A DNA stretch of 64,000 bases from Odontocerum albicorne (Eukaryota > Arthropoda > Insecta > Trichoptera > Odontoceridae). Numbering within the stretch: the first letter of the stretch is position 1; the number at the start of each line of letters is the position of its first letter. The stretch spans positions 41,310,766 to 41,374,765 of the forward strand of contig OX463848.1 in assembly GCA_949825065.1 (NCBI GenBank), given 5' to 3'. The notes beneath the pieces were generated by a model, which had not been told where the DNA came from, ran no database searches, and worked only from the letters and a program-made list of their open reading frames with translations. Shown here in pieces: positions 10,665 through 21,103 of the stretch. The position numbers and the translations under genes were made by a program.

Positions 10665-11100
10665 ATTTTTTCTCAATTAAAATTATCTTTCAAGTTAGGG
10701 TTCCCCATCAACTTAAATCTGTACCAAAATATGCCAGGACAGTTTCATTAAAAGCTTGTAAAATATTTATTTATTGTTTTTATGATCGGTAATGATAAAT
10801 ATTATATAAGAATAAGGCAAGTTAAAATATCAACAGACACCATTCTATAATACATACAGAAAAAAAATATATATCCTTCAACCATCAAGTATAATTTTAA
10901 TGCTTATATATCTAAAGTTGAACTGCTTGCCCAAGTAGTTCTAGTTTTAAGTCGATCCCCTTATTTAACGAGTATGTTATATAAGAATTAAATACTCTTG
11001 TCACTGAAAAGAACATGATAAAGGAAACGAAATACGAGTATATAATAGTTATATATGAGATTTATTATTTTTAATTTCATAAACAATATAATATTACACA
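10665..11100. other. Intergenic, no recognised feature
   Basis: AT-rich DNA beyond the 3' end of TIL-A. No open frame or repeat match was recognised. Confidence 0.35.
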
Positions 11101-11104
11101 AAAA

Positions 11105-11445
11105 TAATTCACATTGACAAACTGGCATTGGTCTTATTGGTGTTGCTAATATTGACATTGGTTTTATTGATTTTAGTCTCACGGACATTGGTATTATTGA
11201 CATTGGTACAATTGATATGGATCTTATTAAAATAGGTCTTTTTGACATTTGTGTAACTAGTCTCATTGATAGTGGATTTATTTACGTTGGTCTTGTTGGC
11301 TTTAAGTCGTCTTACTGATATCGGTTTTATTGACGTTGATTTAATTGACATTGGTATTATTGATGTTAATTTAACTGACATTGATTTTATTAACGTTGGC
11401 CTAACTGGTATTTGTCTAACTGGAATAAGTGTTAACGGCATGAGT
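11105..11445. repeat. Short-unit tandem repeat in TIL-A 3' region
   Basis: About 20 irregular units of 12-18 bases based on ggtattattgacatt. The minus-strand frame through it gives an artificial Thr/Asn/Ile-rich peptide and is not coding. A shorter version sits at 27490-27668 downstream of TIL-B, so the array predates the duplication. The last units run up to the stop codon of exon 3. Confidence 0.7.
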
Positions 11446-13965
11446 CTAACTGTTATTTCTATCAAGATCTATTGGAGGTCGTACGAAACACGTACGTCGA
11501 GGAACGCACATGGGATTAGAGGCGCTCATCTTTAAAAATCCTGGTTTACATCTACAGGCTTTTTTTGGACACCTTCTCCTGCAAGGGATAATTCTGGGCT
11601 GCGAGCAGGTTCCTCCAGGACAACAGTTGTACATGTATTCTGCAAGCTCCGAGTTGGGATCTATACAACCTAAAATAAGTTTTGATAGTTTAGTATCTTA
11701 TATTCTACTTGAAGACAATGCGAGATAGGTAGGGAGAATGTGTATACTTTTTCAGCAGTACAATTTTTTAATCTGTGGGTATTTAATCTGTAAGTTTTTT
11801 GTTTTATTTCAAATAAAATTTTCATTCGAACTTGAGGTAGGAGAAAAATAATGTAAAAAATTGATGAATTATACAAATTAAAACTAAGAACATATTTATT
11901 TATAAAAAATAACAATTAAAAGCATTATAAACTTGGAAACAATTTGCAGTAAAAAATGCTAACCTAGAATAAGTCGACTTTGAAAAAAAATTACCAAATT
12001 CATTACTTCATTCTGGTAAGAAGTCAAAGTCATATGAAAGTTCACACAATACCCCTGCTGATTTATCAATCTTTGTTGTCTTGTTATGCAGTGTCATACA
12101 AACAGTTACTTGTTATAACAGCATTGTGTTATAAACTATTATGCCTGGGGAGTCTGCAAAGAATGTAAGCCTTACAAAATGAGTTTCTAACTGTGAGAAC
12201 ACAACAGATTGAGTCAAATAGCGTATTTGTTTGTTATCAGGGACACAATAGAGAAGAAAAGGGCAGATAATCTGCAAGTACTAAAACACCTTACCCAATA
12301 CGTAACAGGATATGCCTATCAGAAATTGACTTATATTCGTACAGTTGTCTCCGGTGGCACCGATGTTAACTACCCCAATCTCCTCACTTTGTATTATGCC
12401 TCCTATTATAAAACATATAACTTAAAATAACAGGCCGAAGTTCAACCTAATGCTTGGGGTTAATAGTTCGAAATTTATAGCACGTAAAAAAAATCAGTCC
12501 ATGCGCTTCTACATGGATATTGTAATGGGAATACCATATTACTTAATTGCAATCTTAAAGCGTTCTTACCAGATAAGTATTCAAAGTACTGGTCTTTTGC
12601 TGGGGTGTTTGAACTCAAGTTCTTAAGTCATTTTGTTAATATATTGACTGCGCTATAATTTCTCTTTCCTTTTCTCATGACGTTGGACGTTTGTCCTCGA
12701 ACAAAGGAAATGGTGCTAAGATCGAATTGAACTGTCTTGAGTAGACTTTAAAGTCATACCTTAAGATCTTTTACCTTTAAAAGAATCAAGATGTAGTATA
12801 AATACTCACAAGATTTGACGCAGTCCCCAACACTATTTCTGACGAATCCCCAGTCACAGACACACCTCGGTCTACACCTTTCTATGGGAGTTATTAAACA
12901 AACTTGTTGCACTCCTTCGAACACCAGATCGCAGGTCATCTCGGGTGGTCGACATATCTCTGGGCAGCGGTCATATCTTTCGTTTGGTGGACAGCGTACT
13001 GAAAACACACATTATTCTCAAGACATTAAAGAGACCTGTGCAGTTATAGGACCGAGTTAAAAGACCGATGAGGGTTCCCTGGACATCTTTGACAGAAAAA
13101 TTATGCGGAAGATCCATGGAACAGTGAAAACAAATGATAATTAACGACCACTGATAATTATTTGGCATAGTAGACTTGGAAGTCGTGGATATGTCAGAAT
13201 TCCAACGTTCCGATGGATGAACAATGTTTCTAAAGATGCATGCATACGAGTTAATACACTCAATTGAAGAAACCTGACACATGATAGAAGGTAGTGGATA
13301 ATGTTCTTATAGGACGGTCAGCCCCTGCTGAGGTTGTACAACCAGTGATGACGCTCACGATACAGGAGATGGTTTCTTTTAAATTAATTTTATTCACGCT
13401 GTAAGGGTCGATGAATAGTTAGAAAATAATAAAACAAAGGAGAACAAACTCATACATGTTACACCATTCCGCTATTTAACTGTTAGGGTAGGGGAAAAAA
13501 ACGAGTACCAAACTTTTCTATCATGACATATCGCCCTCAATTTCTCCATATCAATATATTTTGCTCGTACAATAGTTTATTCAGTTTTGTTACTTCTTAT
13601 GTTTCCGTCTTTCAAATTTTTCTTCACTTTTTCTAATTTTACTTTTCTCGGTCGTCCTCTTGCACGACTCCCACTAATGCTTTTATTACAAATTAGTCGG
13701 TCTTTAAAGACCAATTTGGTCAACGTTTCCAAAGTACCTTAGTATTATATTTTAACCAACCCTAATTAACACATCAGTTTTTAGACAACGTTCATCCTTA
13801 ATAATTTAATTTCTTATTTTTTTCCTTCATCGACAAATCGTAAAAACCCGTAAATAGAATTAATAAAAACTCACGCGAAACAGGGGGAATAGAAGCTGGT
13901 TCTAATGAATTAACTGAAACAACGTGGAAAAAAAGAAATGTAAAATAAAATAGTGACAAGCACAT
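11446..13965 (-). CDS. TIL-A: secreted two-domain trypsin-inhibitor-like protein (3 exons)
   Basis: Predicted secreted serine-protease inhibitor of 167 residues. Exon 1 is 13875-13965, exon 2 is 12810-12998, exon 3 is 11446-11669. All introns are GT-AG and phase 1. Exon 1 encodes a hydrophobic signal peptide (MCLSLFYFTFLFFHVVS); an in-frame stop just upstream fixes this start. Exons 2 and 3 each supply one domain with ten cysteines in TIL spacing: domain 1 starts CPPNERYDRCPEIC and domain 2 runs from CIDPNSELAEY to CVPRRTC. In TIL inhibitors the reactive loop lies between cysteines 5 and 6. Domain 2 has CRRRC there, which puts Arg at P1 and suggests trypsin-like targets; domain 1 has a longer loop (CLITPIERC). 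A TATA box at 14042-14050 is conserved in TIL-B. Splice sites and function are inferred from sequence. Confidence 0.8.
11670..12809 (-). other. TIL-A intron 2
   Basis: GT donor at 12804-12809 (gtgagt) and AG acceptor preceded by ttatttt at 11670. It aligns with TIL-B intron 2 apart from the mariner at 27921-29210 present only in B. No nested gene was seen. Confidence 0.7.
12999..13874 (-). other. TIL-A intron 1
   Basis: GTGAGT donor at 13869-13874 and acceptor gtgttttcag at 12999-13008. It holds a single TTAA (13023-13026), the empty form of the site occupied by a 629-bp MITE in TIL-B (30712-31340). Confidence 0.75.
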
Positions 13966-14041
13966 GTTTCAATGTTGTTCTTGAATTCTCTAGTTGAAAA
14001 AATCAATAAAGATGATTATTTGGAAAGTCACAAGTTGTGAT

Positions 14042-14050
14042 CTTTTATAG
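14042..14050 (-). promoter_or_regulatory. TATA box of TIL-A
   Basis: On the minus strand the sequence is ctataaaag, 77 bases upstream of the ATG. The surrounding ~100 bases (tcgataaacataatgcttcg, aagagagcagcgcttaac) are almost identical in TIL-B, while nearby intron sequence is more diverged. This suggests a conserved core promoter. Confidence 0.65.
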
Positions 14051-15055
14051 TAATCGATAAACATAATGCTTCGTGAATGTCGAAGAGAGCAGCGCTTAAC
14101 TTTATTTAACATTTCATTGAGTTCGAAGTAGTTTTAGCATGTTAATTCCCTATTATTGTTTTATATCACAAATGAAGAACACAGTTCTTGCGTGAAGCAA
14201 GGATGTTGCTAACACCATGATCATTTCGAAACCAATCTACTCATGGCCAATAACATTTTAAATGGTTTTAGTATTTTTTTTAATTCGTCTGGTAACAACA
14301 ACACTCTCTAGACTTGTGCTAGTATTGTTGCCTCTTCGTGTTCAGGGTATTAATGCCAACATATGTGCTGACAAACTGCGAGTTTGGTGCCCATTCGAGT
14401 GGTTCATAACTTGGAAGGTCGATGAATAAGGCCTAAACAAAATTATGTCCTGACCATGCTCATTAAAATGCCCAAAAAACCAATTCATAAATATTTAAGG
14501 GTACCGTGTATACGTATGAAAAATGATTGAAAACTAATAAGACGATTAAATACTTCAAATAAATCGTAGAAAAAATACAGAACAAGACTTTTTTCTTAAA
14601 ATATATATACCTTTTTAAAAAACCGAATTAGTACTAATTGACTTATAATTTATATAGAAACGGTATGTAAACTTATTAATTTGGTCACGAAACTAATTGA
14701 TAAATAATCACGATATAAGACGTGAATGAGTTTTGTTGCATTTTAAGTGCTGTAGTATATGCCAACACATGCAATTACAAATTGCGAGTTACGTGCATAA
14801 TATCGTTGTTCTTTTCAAAGTGCGAGTACGTGCATATTCTTGTAAACAATGGCTCAATCAATGGGCCTCAAAACAATATCGTCTCTCGACCACGCTTCTT
14901 ATAATTTCCACAATTCTAATTTGGATTGATTAATAGGGACCACGTGAATGAATTGATTGAGTTATTTTATTGGCTGTATGATGGTCCGTTTATCCTACAG
15001 GGCTTAAACATGACACAAACAAAGTAATCAAATTCTGAAAGATGGAAGAGTGAAA

Positions 15056-15428
15056 AACATTTGTATTAGGAGAACATAGAAAAAAATTTATAATAGGAGA
15101 ATATAGAAAAACAGTTATTATAAGAGAACGTAGAAAAACATTTGTAATAGGAGAACATAAAAAACATTTATAATAGGAGAACATACAAAAACAGTTATAA
15201 TAAGATAACGTAGAAAAACTTTTGTAATAGGAGAACATAGAAAAACATTTGTAATATGAGAACATATAGAAACATTTGTTATAGGAAAACATTTGTAATA
15301 TGAGAACATGGAAAAATATTTTTAATAGGAGAACGTAGAAAAATATTTGTAATAGGAGAACATAGGAAAACATTTGTAATAGGAGAACATAGAAAATCAT
15401 TTGTAATAGGAGAACATAAAAAAACAAT
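15056..15428. repeat. 27-bp minisatellite, about 14 units
   Basis: Tandem units of the type aataggagaacatagaaaaac plus atttgt, with small length and base variation. The 148-residue minus-strand frame over it is a Phe/Tyr/Leu repeat caused by the array and is not a gene. Confidence 0.85.
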
Positions 15429-15429
15429 G

Positions 15430-16010
15430 GTAACATACTTTTTATTTTAAATACATCTTTATAAAACTAATTACTTCGAAGTAAACTACATGCACAAACA
15501 GTATAATAATTTTGTCACGAAACTAATTGAAAAATAATTCACGACACCTATTGAAATTTTGTCACGAAACCCATTGAAAAATATTCACTTGTGAATATAA
15601 AAAAAATAATGTCTTGATAGTATATACGCAGAAAAGGTTTTTTTTTCTCTTCATTTTAACCATCTGGTGAAATTCAATAGGTTTTCTTGATGGATGATTG
15701 CCTATTCATGATAATACAATATACATATATGTTGTGTATATGACTGGAAAAATACATTTTTGGTGTTTGGAAAGTATGCGATTCGAAAATTAATATATCA
15801 CAATTTGCCGTTTAAAAATGCATCAGCTATCGCAAAACATTAATAAGAGGAAAAAAATTGTTTAAAATATAAAAATTACTTATATATAAAATGAGTTTTA
15901 TAGATTACAGCCTGGCGGTTTTATTGCTGTGCGACCTTTCAGAAATATTTTTAAAAGGCTTGAAAGGAAAACTAGACAGGAACCTTTTTAAAAATACATT
16001 GGTTTCCAGC
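15430..16010. other. No recognised feature
   Basis: AT-rich flank of the Gypsy insertion; two short copies of gtcacgaaac(c/t)aattgaaaaat are seen at 15515-15590. No coding frame is supported. Confidence 0.35.
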
Positions 16011-16022
16011 GGGAATAGACCC

Positions 16023-16409
16023 TGTAGTTTACCAATGTAGGTACCTGTTACCGTGCACAGTTGGGTCCGTCGATAGGTAGATAACAAAACACAATTAAAT
16101 CACCATTAAAGTTTTATTCGAGGAAGCACGTTTTTTACACAACAGTCACAAAGTCAATTTACAATAAGACAACGTATACTATAGATTAAAGTTAATTATC
16201 TGTTTAATTCGTAACGTAATAGTTTACGGCAGAGAAGCGCGGGAAGTAGATCGAAGATGCGCGTGCATTCGCCGTCGCACATTAAACTCGACTCCGGGGG
16301 GGCCGTCCGCTGCACCGAGCGGAAGCGAGTAGCGAGTTGCAGTGCGTATGCGCCGCATGCATGTTGGGTGCACGCGGACGAAGATTGCGGCGTGCGGCAT
16401 ACCACCACA
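16023..16409 (-). repeat. 3' LTR of the Gypsy element
   Basis: 387 bp, TG...CA termini, identical by eye to 20340-20726. On the minus strand it begins tgtggtggtatgccgcac and ends with ttggtaaactaca. It is GC-rich near the start compared with the surroundings. The 70-residue frames seen in both LTRs are not genes. Confidence 0.95.
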
Positions 16410-16432
16410 GTACTCCCTCGCTGAGATCGTTA

Positions 16433-19400
16433 CTACGATCGATAGTACTCTGGGAAATGTACTTTCCTTCCGCTACGTGTACGTTTTTCATTTGTGGTGG
16501 ATGATGGAACTTGAATTGGTGTCGGTTCAACTTGTAAATCAGTCTCTTTTACCGTATATGCAGCTTTCAAACGATCTATGGAAACATTTATTGGTTTGCC
16601 TTTAATATTAAGCTTGAAAAATTTTGGACTGCGTTTTAAAATTCTGTATGGTCCGACATAGGGTGGTTCCAGCGATCTTCGAACGTGATCTTGTCGCACC
16701 AGCACGTGTGACGTCTCATTAAGGTCCCGTGGAATATAAAATGGTCCATTTCGGTGCCATGACGTTGGTTTAGGCGATAGTTTGGCCATGTAGCTGCTGA
16801 GTCTTGTGGAAAAGTTTAGTATATCGGCGGCTAGGTGGTCATCCGTAGGTGAAATAAATTGACCTGGTAAACGTAAAGGTTCGCCGTATACTAGCTCTGC
16901 TGGTGAAACTTGTAGATCCTCCTTCCAGGCGCTGCGTATGCCAAGTAGGACTAAGGGAAGAGACTCGGTCCACTGTGAATCAGCATGGCACATGATGGCT
17001 GCCTTCAGCTGTCGATGGAGGCGCTCTATCAAGCCATTAGCAGACGGATGGAACGATGTAGTGGCATAGTGGTGTGCGCCAACTAACTTCGTGATAGATT
17101 TGAAGAGGTGAGATTCAAATTGCCGCCCTCGATCCGTAGTGATTCTAGCTGGGCATCCAAACCTAGCTATCCACCCAGAAACCAATGCCTTCGCGCAGGT
17201 CTCGGCAGTGATGTCAGTGAGTGGGTAGGCTTCAGGCCATCGTGTAAATCTGTCGATGACGGTGAGGCAGTACCTGTAATCAGCCGAAACGGTTAGCGGC
17301 CCTATGAGGTCGAGGTGGATGTGTTCGAACCTCGAGGAAGAACTAGGAAAAGTGGAAAGTGGAGCGGATGTGTGACGCGTTACTTTGCACCGTTGACAGT
17401 GCATGCATTCCTTTGCCCACTCTCTACAGATTCGGCGAATCCCTGGCCAAATGAAACGCTCGGTGACCAGCCGCACTGTAGCTGTACGCCCTGGGTGGCT
17501 TAAATTGTGCAGCATGTCGAAAACTTGACGTCTGTAACTAGTTGTGACAAATGGTCTTGAAAAATTCGTAGAAACGTCGCAATAAACTGGTATTTTCGAC
17601 ATTGAAGTTGCGACTTTTTGCAATTTTAATGACGATGAGTCATTTGTCAAAAACTGTTGAAGTTCCAGGTCTGTATCTTGAGAACGAGCAAGTGCCTTGT
17701 AATCTATTCCTAAGGCTATTTCCTCGATTCTGGATAGTGTGTCTGCTACCATATTATCTTTTCCAGGGATGTAACGAATGTCAGTCGAAAATTGCGATAT
17801 GTAGTCCAGATATCTGAATTGCCTTGGAGAGGATTTCTCACGTGGTGTGGAGAAAGCGAAAGTGAGTGGCTTGTGATCCGTGAAAATTATAAAATTTCTT
17901 GCTTCTACCATGTAACGAAAATGTTTGATGGTTTCGTAAACGGCTAGCAACTCCCGGTCATACGGACTGTATTTTTTTTGAGCGGAACTCAACTTTCGTG
18001 AGAAAAATCCAAGTGGTTCCCAACTGTTATTTTTTTTTTGTTGAAGAACACCGCCCATCGCAACATCTGATGCATCAGTGGTGATAGACAGCTCTGCTGT
18101 TACTTGCGGGTGTGCCAGTAGCGTTGCGGATGCCAGTGCCTTTTTACTCTCCTCAAAGGAAGCTAATAGTTCGGGTGACATGTGAACTGGCTGTGAACCC
18201 TTGACTTTTTGTCCAGCTAACAAAGAATTGAGTGGCGCTTGAATCTGCGCAGCATTGGGAATAAAGCGACGATAAAAATTCAGCATTCCCAAGAATCGAC
18301 GGAGTTCTTTGACAGTTTTTGGAGTAGGAAAGTCTTCAATAACCTGAACTTTGCTGTCCAATGGCTTAGTACCAGCGGTTGAGACGTGATATCCGAGGAA
18401 TGTTACCTCTGATTCACCAAAAACGCATTTGTTTGTGTTTATTAATACACCATACTCCTTGAGGCGATTAAATAGCTGGCGTAGATGGTGTTTATGGAGC
18501 TCTATTGATGGAGAAAACACGAGGATATCGTCGACGAAGGAATAGCAAAAATCCAGGCCTCTGAGCACTTCGTCGATGAAGCGTTGGAAAGTTTGACTAG
18601 CGTTTCTTAAACCATAGTTCATGAATGGGTATTCAAAGAGGCCGAAAGGCGTAGTAAGTGCGGTTTTCGGAATATCATCAGGATTAACCCTTATCTGATT
18701 ATAGGCCTTGACCAGGTCTACGGTTGAGAATACCTTGGATCCATGAATCTGGAGAGAAAAATCCTGGATGTGACGGACAGGGTATCTGTCGGGGATGGTG
18801 CGAGCGTTGAGAGCTCTGTAGTCTCCGCAGGGTCGCCAGCCGTCAGTTTTTTTCTTAACCATGTGTAGTGCTGATGACCAAGAACTCTCAGAAGGTCTAG
18901 CTATGCCACTGGCTACTAAGTCCTCGAACTCTTTTTTCGCTAGTCGTAAGCGTTCAGGATCCAAGCGACGTGGTCTGCATTTAACAGGTGGACCAGGCGT
19001 AGTCCTAATAAAATGCATGGTATTATGCTTAGAAGGAGCTGACGTACCTGCAGGTTTGGTGATCTCTGGAAATTCTCTCAGGATCTCGTGGAATTCAGTC
19101 TCGCCTGCAATAGCCTTGATGGAAGCCACATCCTCGTTCTTCTTCTGTTGAAGTGCAGTAACAAATAGCGTCGTAGTTCCATCAATAAGGCGCTGATGTC
19201 GCGTATCTACAAGCAAGTTGTAAAAACTTAAAAAGTCTACGCCGATTATGGGCTTAGCAACATCAGCTATAGTGAAGCTCCAAGTGAAATTTCGCCTAAG
19301 GCCTAGATCTAGGCTTAGTCGTACGGGGCCATATGTCTGGATGATAGAGTTGTTAGCTGCGATCAACTGAAAATCCGTTTTCGTGCAGGACGCCTTCATA

Positions 19401-19606
19401 GCAGTGCGAGGAAAAACACATAAATCTGACCCAGTGTCAACGAGAAATGCCATTTTTGATGCACGATCGGTGATGAAAAGGCGGCCTGTTTGTGATGGGC
19501 AGTCGCTGGCCGCTACTTCCGGCTGCCCTGAGAGTTTTCCGACTCGTACGAACAAGGCTTTGTGCATCTCTTTGCTTGTGTACCAAACTTGGTATGATAC
19601 CAACAA
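16433..19606 (-). CDS. pol: Gypsy Pol polyprotein (protease, RT, RNase H, integrase)
   Basis: An uninterrupted frame of 1057 codons. Domains in order: aspartic protease with DTGS at 57-60; reverse transcriptase about 210-400 with FVDD at 357-360; RNase H about 500-625 (DAS near 511, TDHKP at 576-580, ADTLSR at 621-626); integrase with an HHCC-type zinc site (H700/H704, C734/C737) and the D766, D825, E861 triad spaced D-58-D-35-E. All catalytic residues are present, so the copy may still be active. It overlaps gag by at least 94 bases in the -1 frame, so Pol is probably made by -1 frameshifting. The methionine at 19606 is only the first in the frame, not a known start. The stop lies 23 bases before the 3' LTR. 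Confidence 0.92.
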   Translation of the reverse strand: MLVSYQVWYTSKEMHKALFVRVGKLSGQPEVAASDCPSQTGRLFITDRASKMAFLVDTGSDLCVFPRTAMKASCTKTDFQLIAANNSIIQTYGPVRLSLDLGLRRNFTWSFTIADVAKPIIGVDFLSFYNLLVDTRHQRLIDGTTTLFVTALQQKKNEDVASIKAIAGETEFHEILREFPEITKPAGTSAPSKHNTMHFIRTTPGPPVKCRPRRLDPERLRLAKKEFEDLVASGIARPSESSWSSALHMVKKKTDGWRPCGDYRALNARTIPDRYPVRHIQDFSLQIHGSKVFSTVDLVKAYNQIRVNPDDIPKTALTTPFGLFEYPFMNYGLRNASQTFQRFIDEVLRGLDFCYSFVDDILVFSPSIELHKHHLRQLFNRLKEYGVLINTNKCVFGESEVTFLGYHVSTAGTKPLDSKVQVIEDFPTPKTVKELRRFLGMLNFYRRFIPNAAQIQAPLNSLLAGQKVKGSQPVHMSPELLASFEESKKALASATLLAHPQVTAELSITTDASDVAMGGVLQQKKNNSWEPLGFFSRKLSSAQKKYSPYDRELLAVYETIKHFRYMVEARNFIIFTDHKPLTFAFSTPREKSSPRQFRYLDYISQFSTDIRYIPGKDNMVADTLSRIEEIALGIDYKALARSQDTDLELQQFLTNDSSSLKLQKVATSMSKIPVYCDVSTNFSRPFVTTSYRRQVFDMLHNLSHPGRTATVRLVTERFIWPGIRRICREWAKECMHCQRCKVTRHTSAPLSTFPSSSSRFEHIHLDLIGPLTVSADYRYCLTVIDRFTRWPEAYPLTDITAETCAKALVSGWIARFGCPARITTDRGRQFESHLFKSITKLVGAHHYATTSFHPSANGLIERLHRQLKAAIMCHADSQWTESLPLVLLGIRSAWKEDLQVSPAELVYGEPLRLPGQFISPTDDHLAADILNFSTRLSSYMAKLSPKPTSWHRNGPFYIPRDLNETSHVLVRQDHVRRSLEPPYVGPYRILKRSPKFFKLNIKGKPINVSIDRLKAAYTVKETDLQVEPTPIQVPSSTTNEKRTRSGRKVHFPEYYRS

Positions 19607-20352
19607 TGTGAAGAGTTTGGTCGTGTTTGCCTAGAATGTGAACGGCTACGTTGGCGATGGCGCGAGTGTGATCTATAACGAGAGGTATTTTTAACTTGAG
19701 AGGAAAGTGCTTGCACCTGTTTTGTCAACTCACTTATTTGTTTTGCCATGTCGCTGATAACATTATTAGATGAGCTTGCTTCTGCGACACACACTTGAGG
19801 AGTCGTTGGCGCGATCTCATTAATTTTATCGGCTAAGTCTGCTAGCTTATCTAAATTTAAATCGGGCTGTGACGCGATTACAGTTTGTATATTTTGCGGT
19901 AATCTACTAGACCATATGGTCTTAAGAAAGTCTTTAGGTACAGACGGGCCAGCCAAATCTTGCAAATGACGCAAGAATTGAGACGGTTTGCGATCTCCGA
20001 GCTGCTCATGCATTAGTAACTGCTTTACCTTTTTTTCCTGCGAAGCCGACAGCCGTTTGATGAGTTGACTTTTAAGCTTGTCATACTTGTCGGAATCCGG
20101 TGGTGCAGTGATAATATCTTTCACCTCGGCTGCATATTGGTGATCCAGTTGCGCAGTCACGTAGTAAAACTTTGTAGCGTCATTTGTGATATTTGACAGA
20201 ACAAACTGACCTTCGACCTGAGCGAACCAAAGTGCCGGTTCTTCGGGCCAAAAGGGTGGAATACGTACGCCGACGCGAAAAACTTCCACGTTTTCCGATT
20301 GCATTTCGTATTTGTCGTATTCTTGGTCGGTGTCACCAATGTAGTTTACCAA
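19513..20352 (-). CDS. gag: Gypsy Gag protein
   Basis: 279 codons. The N-terminal part ([20 protein letters not shown] and following) is typical of the capsid-like Gag of insect CsRn1/Gypsy elements. A basic Ser/Arg-rich tract follows, then a C-x2-H-x9-C-x3-C motif (CWYH to CTKPC) near the end. This CHCC zinc-knuckle replaces the usual CCHC and is reported as characteristic of the CsRn1 clade. The first ATG (20352) lies inside the last 13 bases of the 5' LTR and the frame reads through the primer-binding site. A start at 20304 (MQSENVEVF) is the alternative. The gag end overlaps pol; ggaaaac near 19548 is a possible but non-canonical slippage site. Confidence 0.85.
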   Translation of the reverse strand: MVNYIGDTDQEYDKYEMQSENVEVFRVGVRIPPFWPEEPALWFAQVEGQFVLSNITNDATKFYYVTAQLDHQYAAEVKDIITAPPDSDKYDKLKSQLIKRLSASQEKKVKQLLMHEQLGDRKPSQFLRHLQDLAGPSVPKDFLKTIWSSRLPQNIQTVIASQPDLNLDKLADLADKINEIAPTTPQVCVAEASSSNNVISDMAKQISELTKQVQALSSQVKNTSRYRSHSRHRQRSRSHSRQTRPNSSHCWYHTKFGTQAKRCTKPCSYESENSQGSRK

Positions 20353-20726
20353 TGTAGGTACCTGTTACCGTGCACAGTTGGGTCCGTCGATAGGTAGATA
20401 ACAAAACACAATTAAATCACCATTAAAGTTTTATTCGAGGAAGCACGTTTTTTACACAACAGTCACAAAGTCAATTTACAATAAGACAACGTATACTATA
20501 GATTAAAGTTAATTATCTGTTTAATTCGTAACGTAATAGTTTACGGCAGAGAAGCGCGGGAAGTAGATCGAAGATGCGCGTGCATTCGCCGTCGCACATT
20601 AAACTCGACTCCGGGGGGGCCGTCCGCTGCACCGAGCGGAAGCGAGTAGCGAGTTGCAGTGCGTATGCGCCGCATGCATGTTGGGTGCACGCGGACGAAG
20701 ATTGCGGCGTGCGGCATACCACCACA
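20340..20726 (-). repeat. 5' LTR of the Gypsy element
   Basis: 387 bp, identical by eye to 16023-16409. It supplies the promoter of the element in the usual way. The primer-binding site starts at 20338, one base beyond its end. Confidence 0.95.
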
Positions 20727-20730
20727 ACCC

Positions 20731-21100
20731 TGTTACCCTCGGGCTGGAAGAAAGGGGTCTTACGAAATAGGCCACAGAATTTGTCAATATGACCAATAAA
20801 TCACACATAAATAAATTTCACACTTACTGAATTATCATAACTTTGAATCTCTATGCTTTTCTTGATTTTAATAAATAATTGTAATATTTTGAAAAGTACT
20901 AAAAAATAAATAAAAAACGCTAATTCAAGAAATTAATCTATCTTCTTATTATTTTGTGTGGTACTGGGGTACTAATGTTTAGACTTCAGCGTTGCAGCTT
21001 CAATTCCCGTCAGAGCCCTATATCATATTTCTATTTGATTGGAAGAGATTGCCAAATGCCAACAAACCCAGATGTTTTTGTTGTGAACAACCAAAGTGTA
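20731..21100. other. Flank between Gypsy and mariner; possible SINE and LINE traces
   Basis: Around 20985-21015 a tRNA-like B box is seen (gcttcaattcccgtc), and 21030-21100 has a decayed LINE-J tail (gattggaagagattgcc). Neither is strong. No coding frame. Confidence 0.35.
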
Positions 21101-21103
21101 ATA

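Larger units (their letters stand above)
11105..14725 (-). other. Segmental duplication, copy A (TIL-A block)
   Basis: The block aligns with 27490-33540 in the same orientation, from the 3' minisatellite through three exons, both introns, the promoter and about 650 bases of upstream sequence (to the shared block ggtcacgaaactaattg). Copy A is about 3.6 kb and copy B about 6.1 kb. The difference is three transposons present only in B. Similarity is highest in exons and the promoter. Confidence 0.8.
16023..20726 (-). mobile_element. Gypsy LTR retrotransposon, CsRn1-like, nearly intact
   Basis: A 4704-bp element lies between ACCC target duplications (16019-16022 and 20727-20730). Its 387-bp LTRs appear identical, so the insertion is recent. 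Reading on the minus strand, the order is 5' LTR, primer-binding site, gag, pol (protease, RT, RNase H, integrase), a purine tract (gcgagggagt) and the 3' LTR. The binding site TGGTGACACCGACC (from 20338, one base after the LTR) resembles the complement of the tRNA-Trp 3' end. Together with a Gag CHCC motif this points to the CsRn1 clade (Kabuki in Bombyx is a known insect member). No env frame is present. The clade call is established-knowledge matching, not a search. Confidence 0.9.

Noticed and set aside
11109..11465. 118-residue Thr/Asn/Ile-rich frame (minus) downstream of TIL-A
   Set aside because: Produced by short tandem repeats in the 3' region. The real frame there is exon 3 of TIL-A, which ends at 11446.
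14990..15436. 148-residue Phe/Tyr/Leu-rich open frame (minus)
   Set aside because: It is produced by a 27-bp tandem array; the peptide simply repeats the unit.
16196..16408. 70-residue frame repeated at 20513-20725
   Set aside because: It lies wholly in the LTRs and is GC-rich by chance; no motif and no reason for translation.
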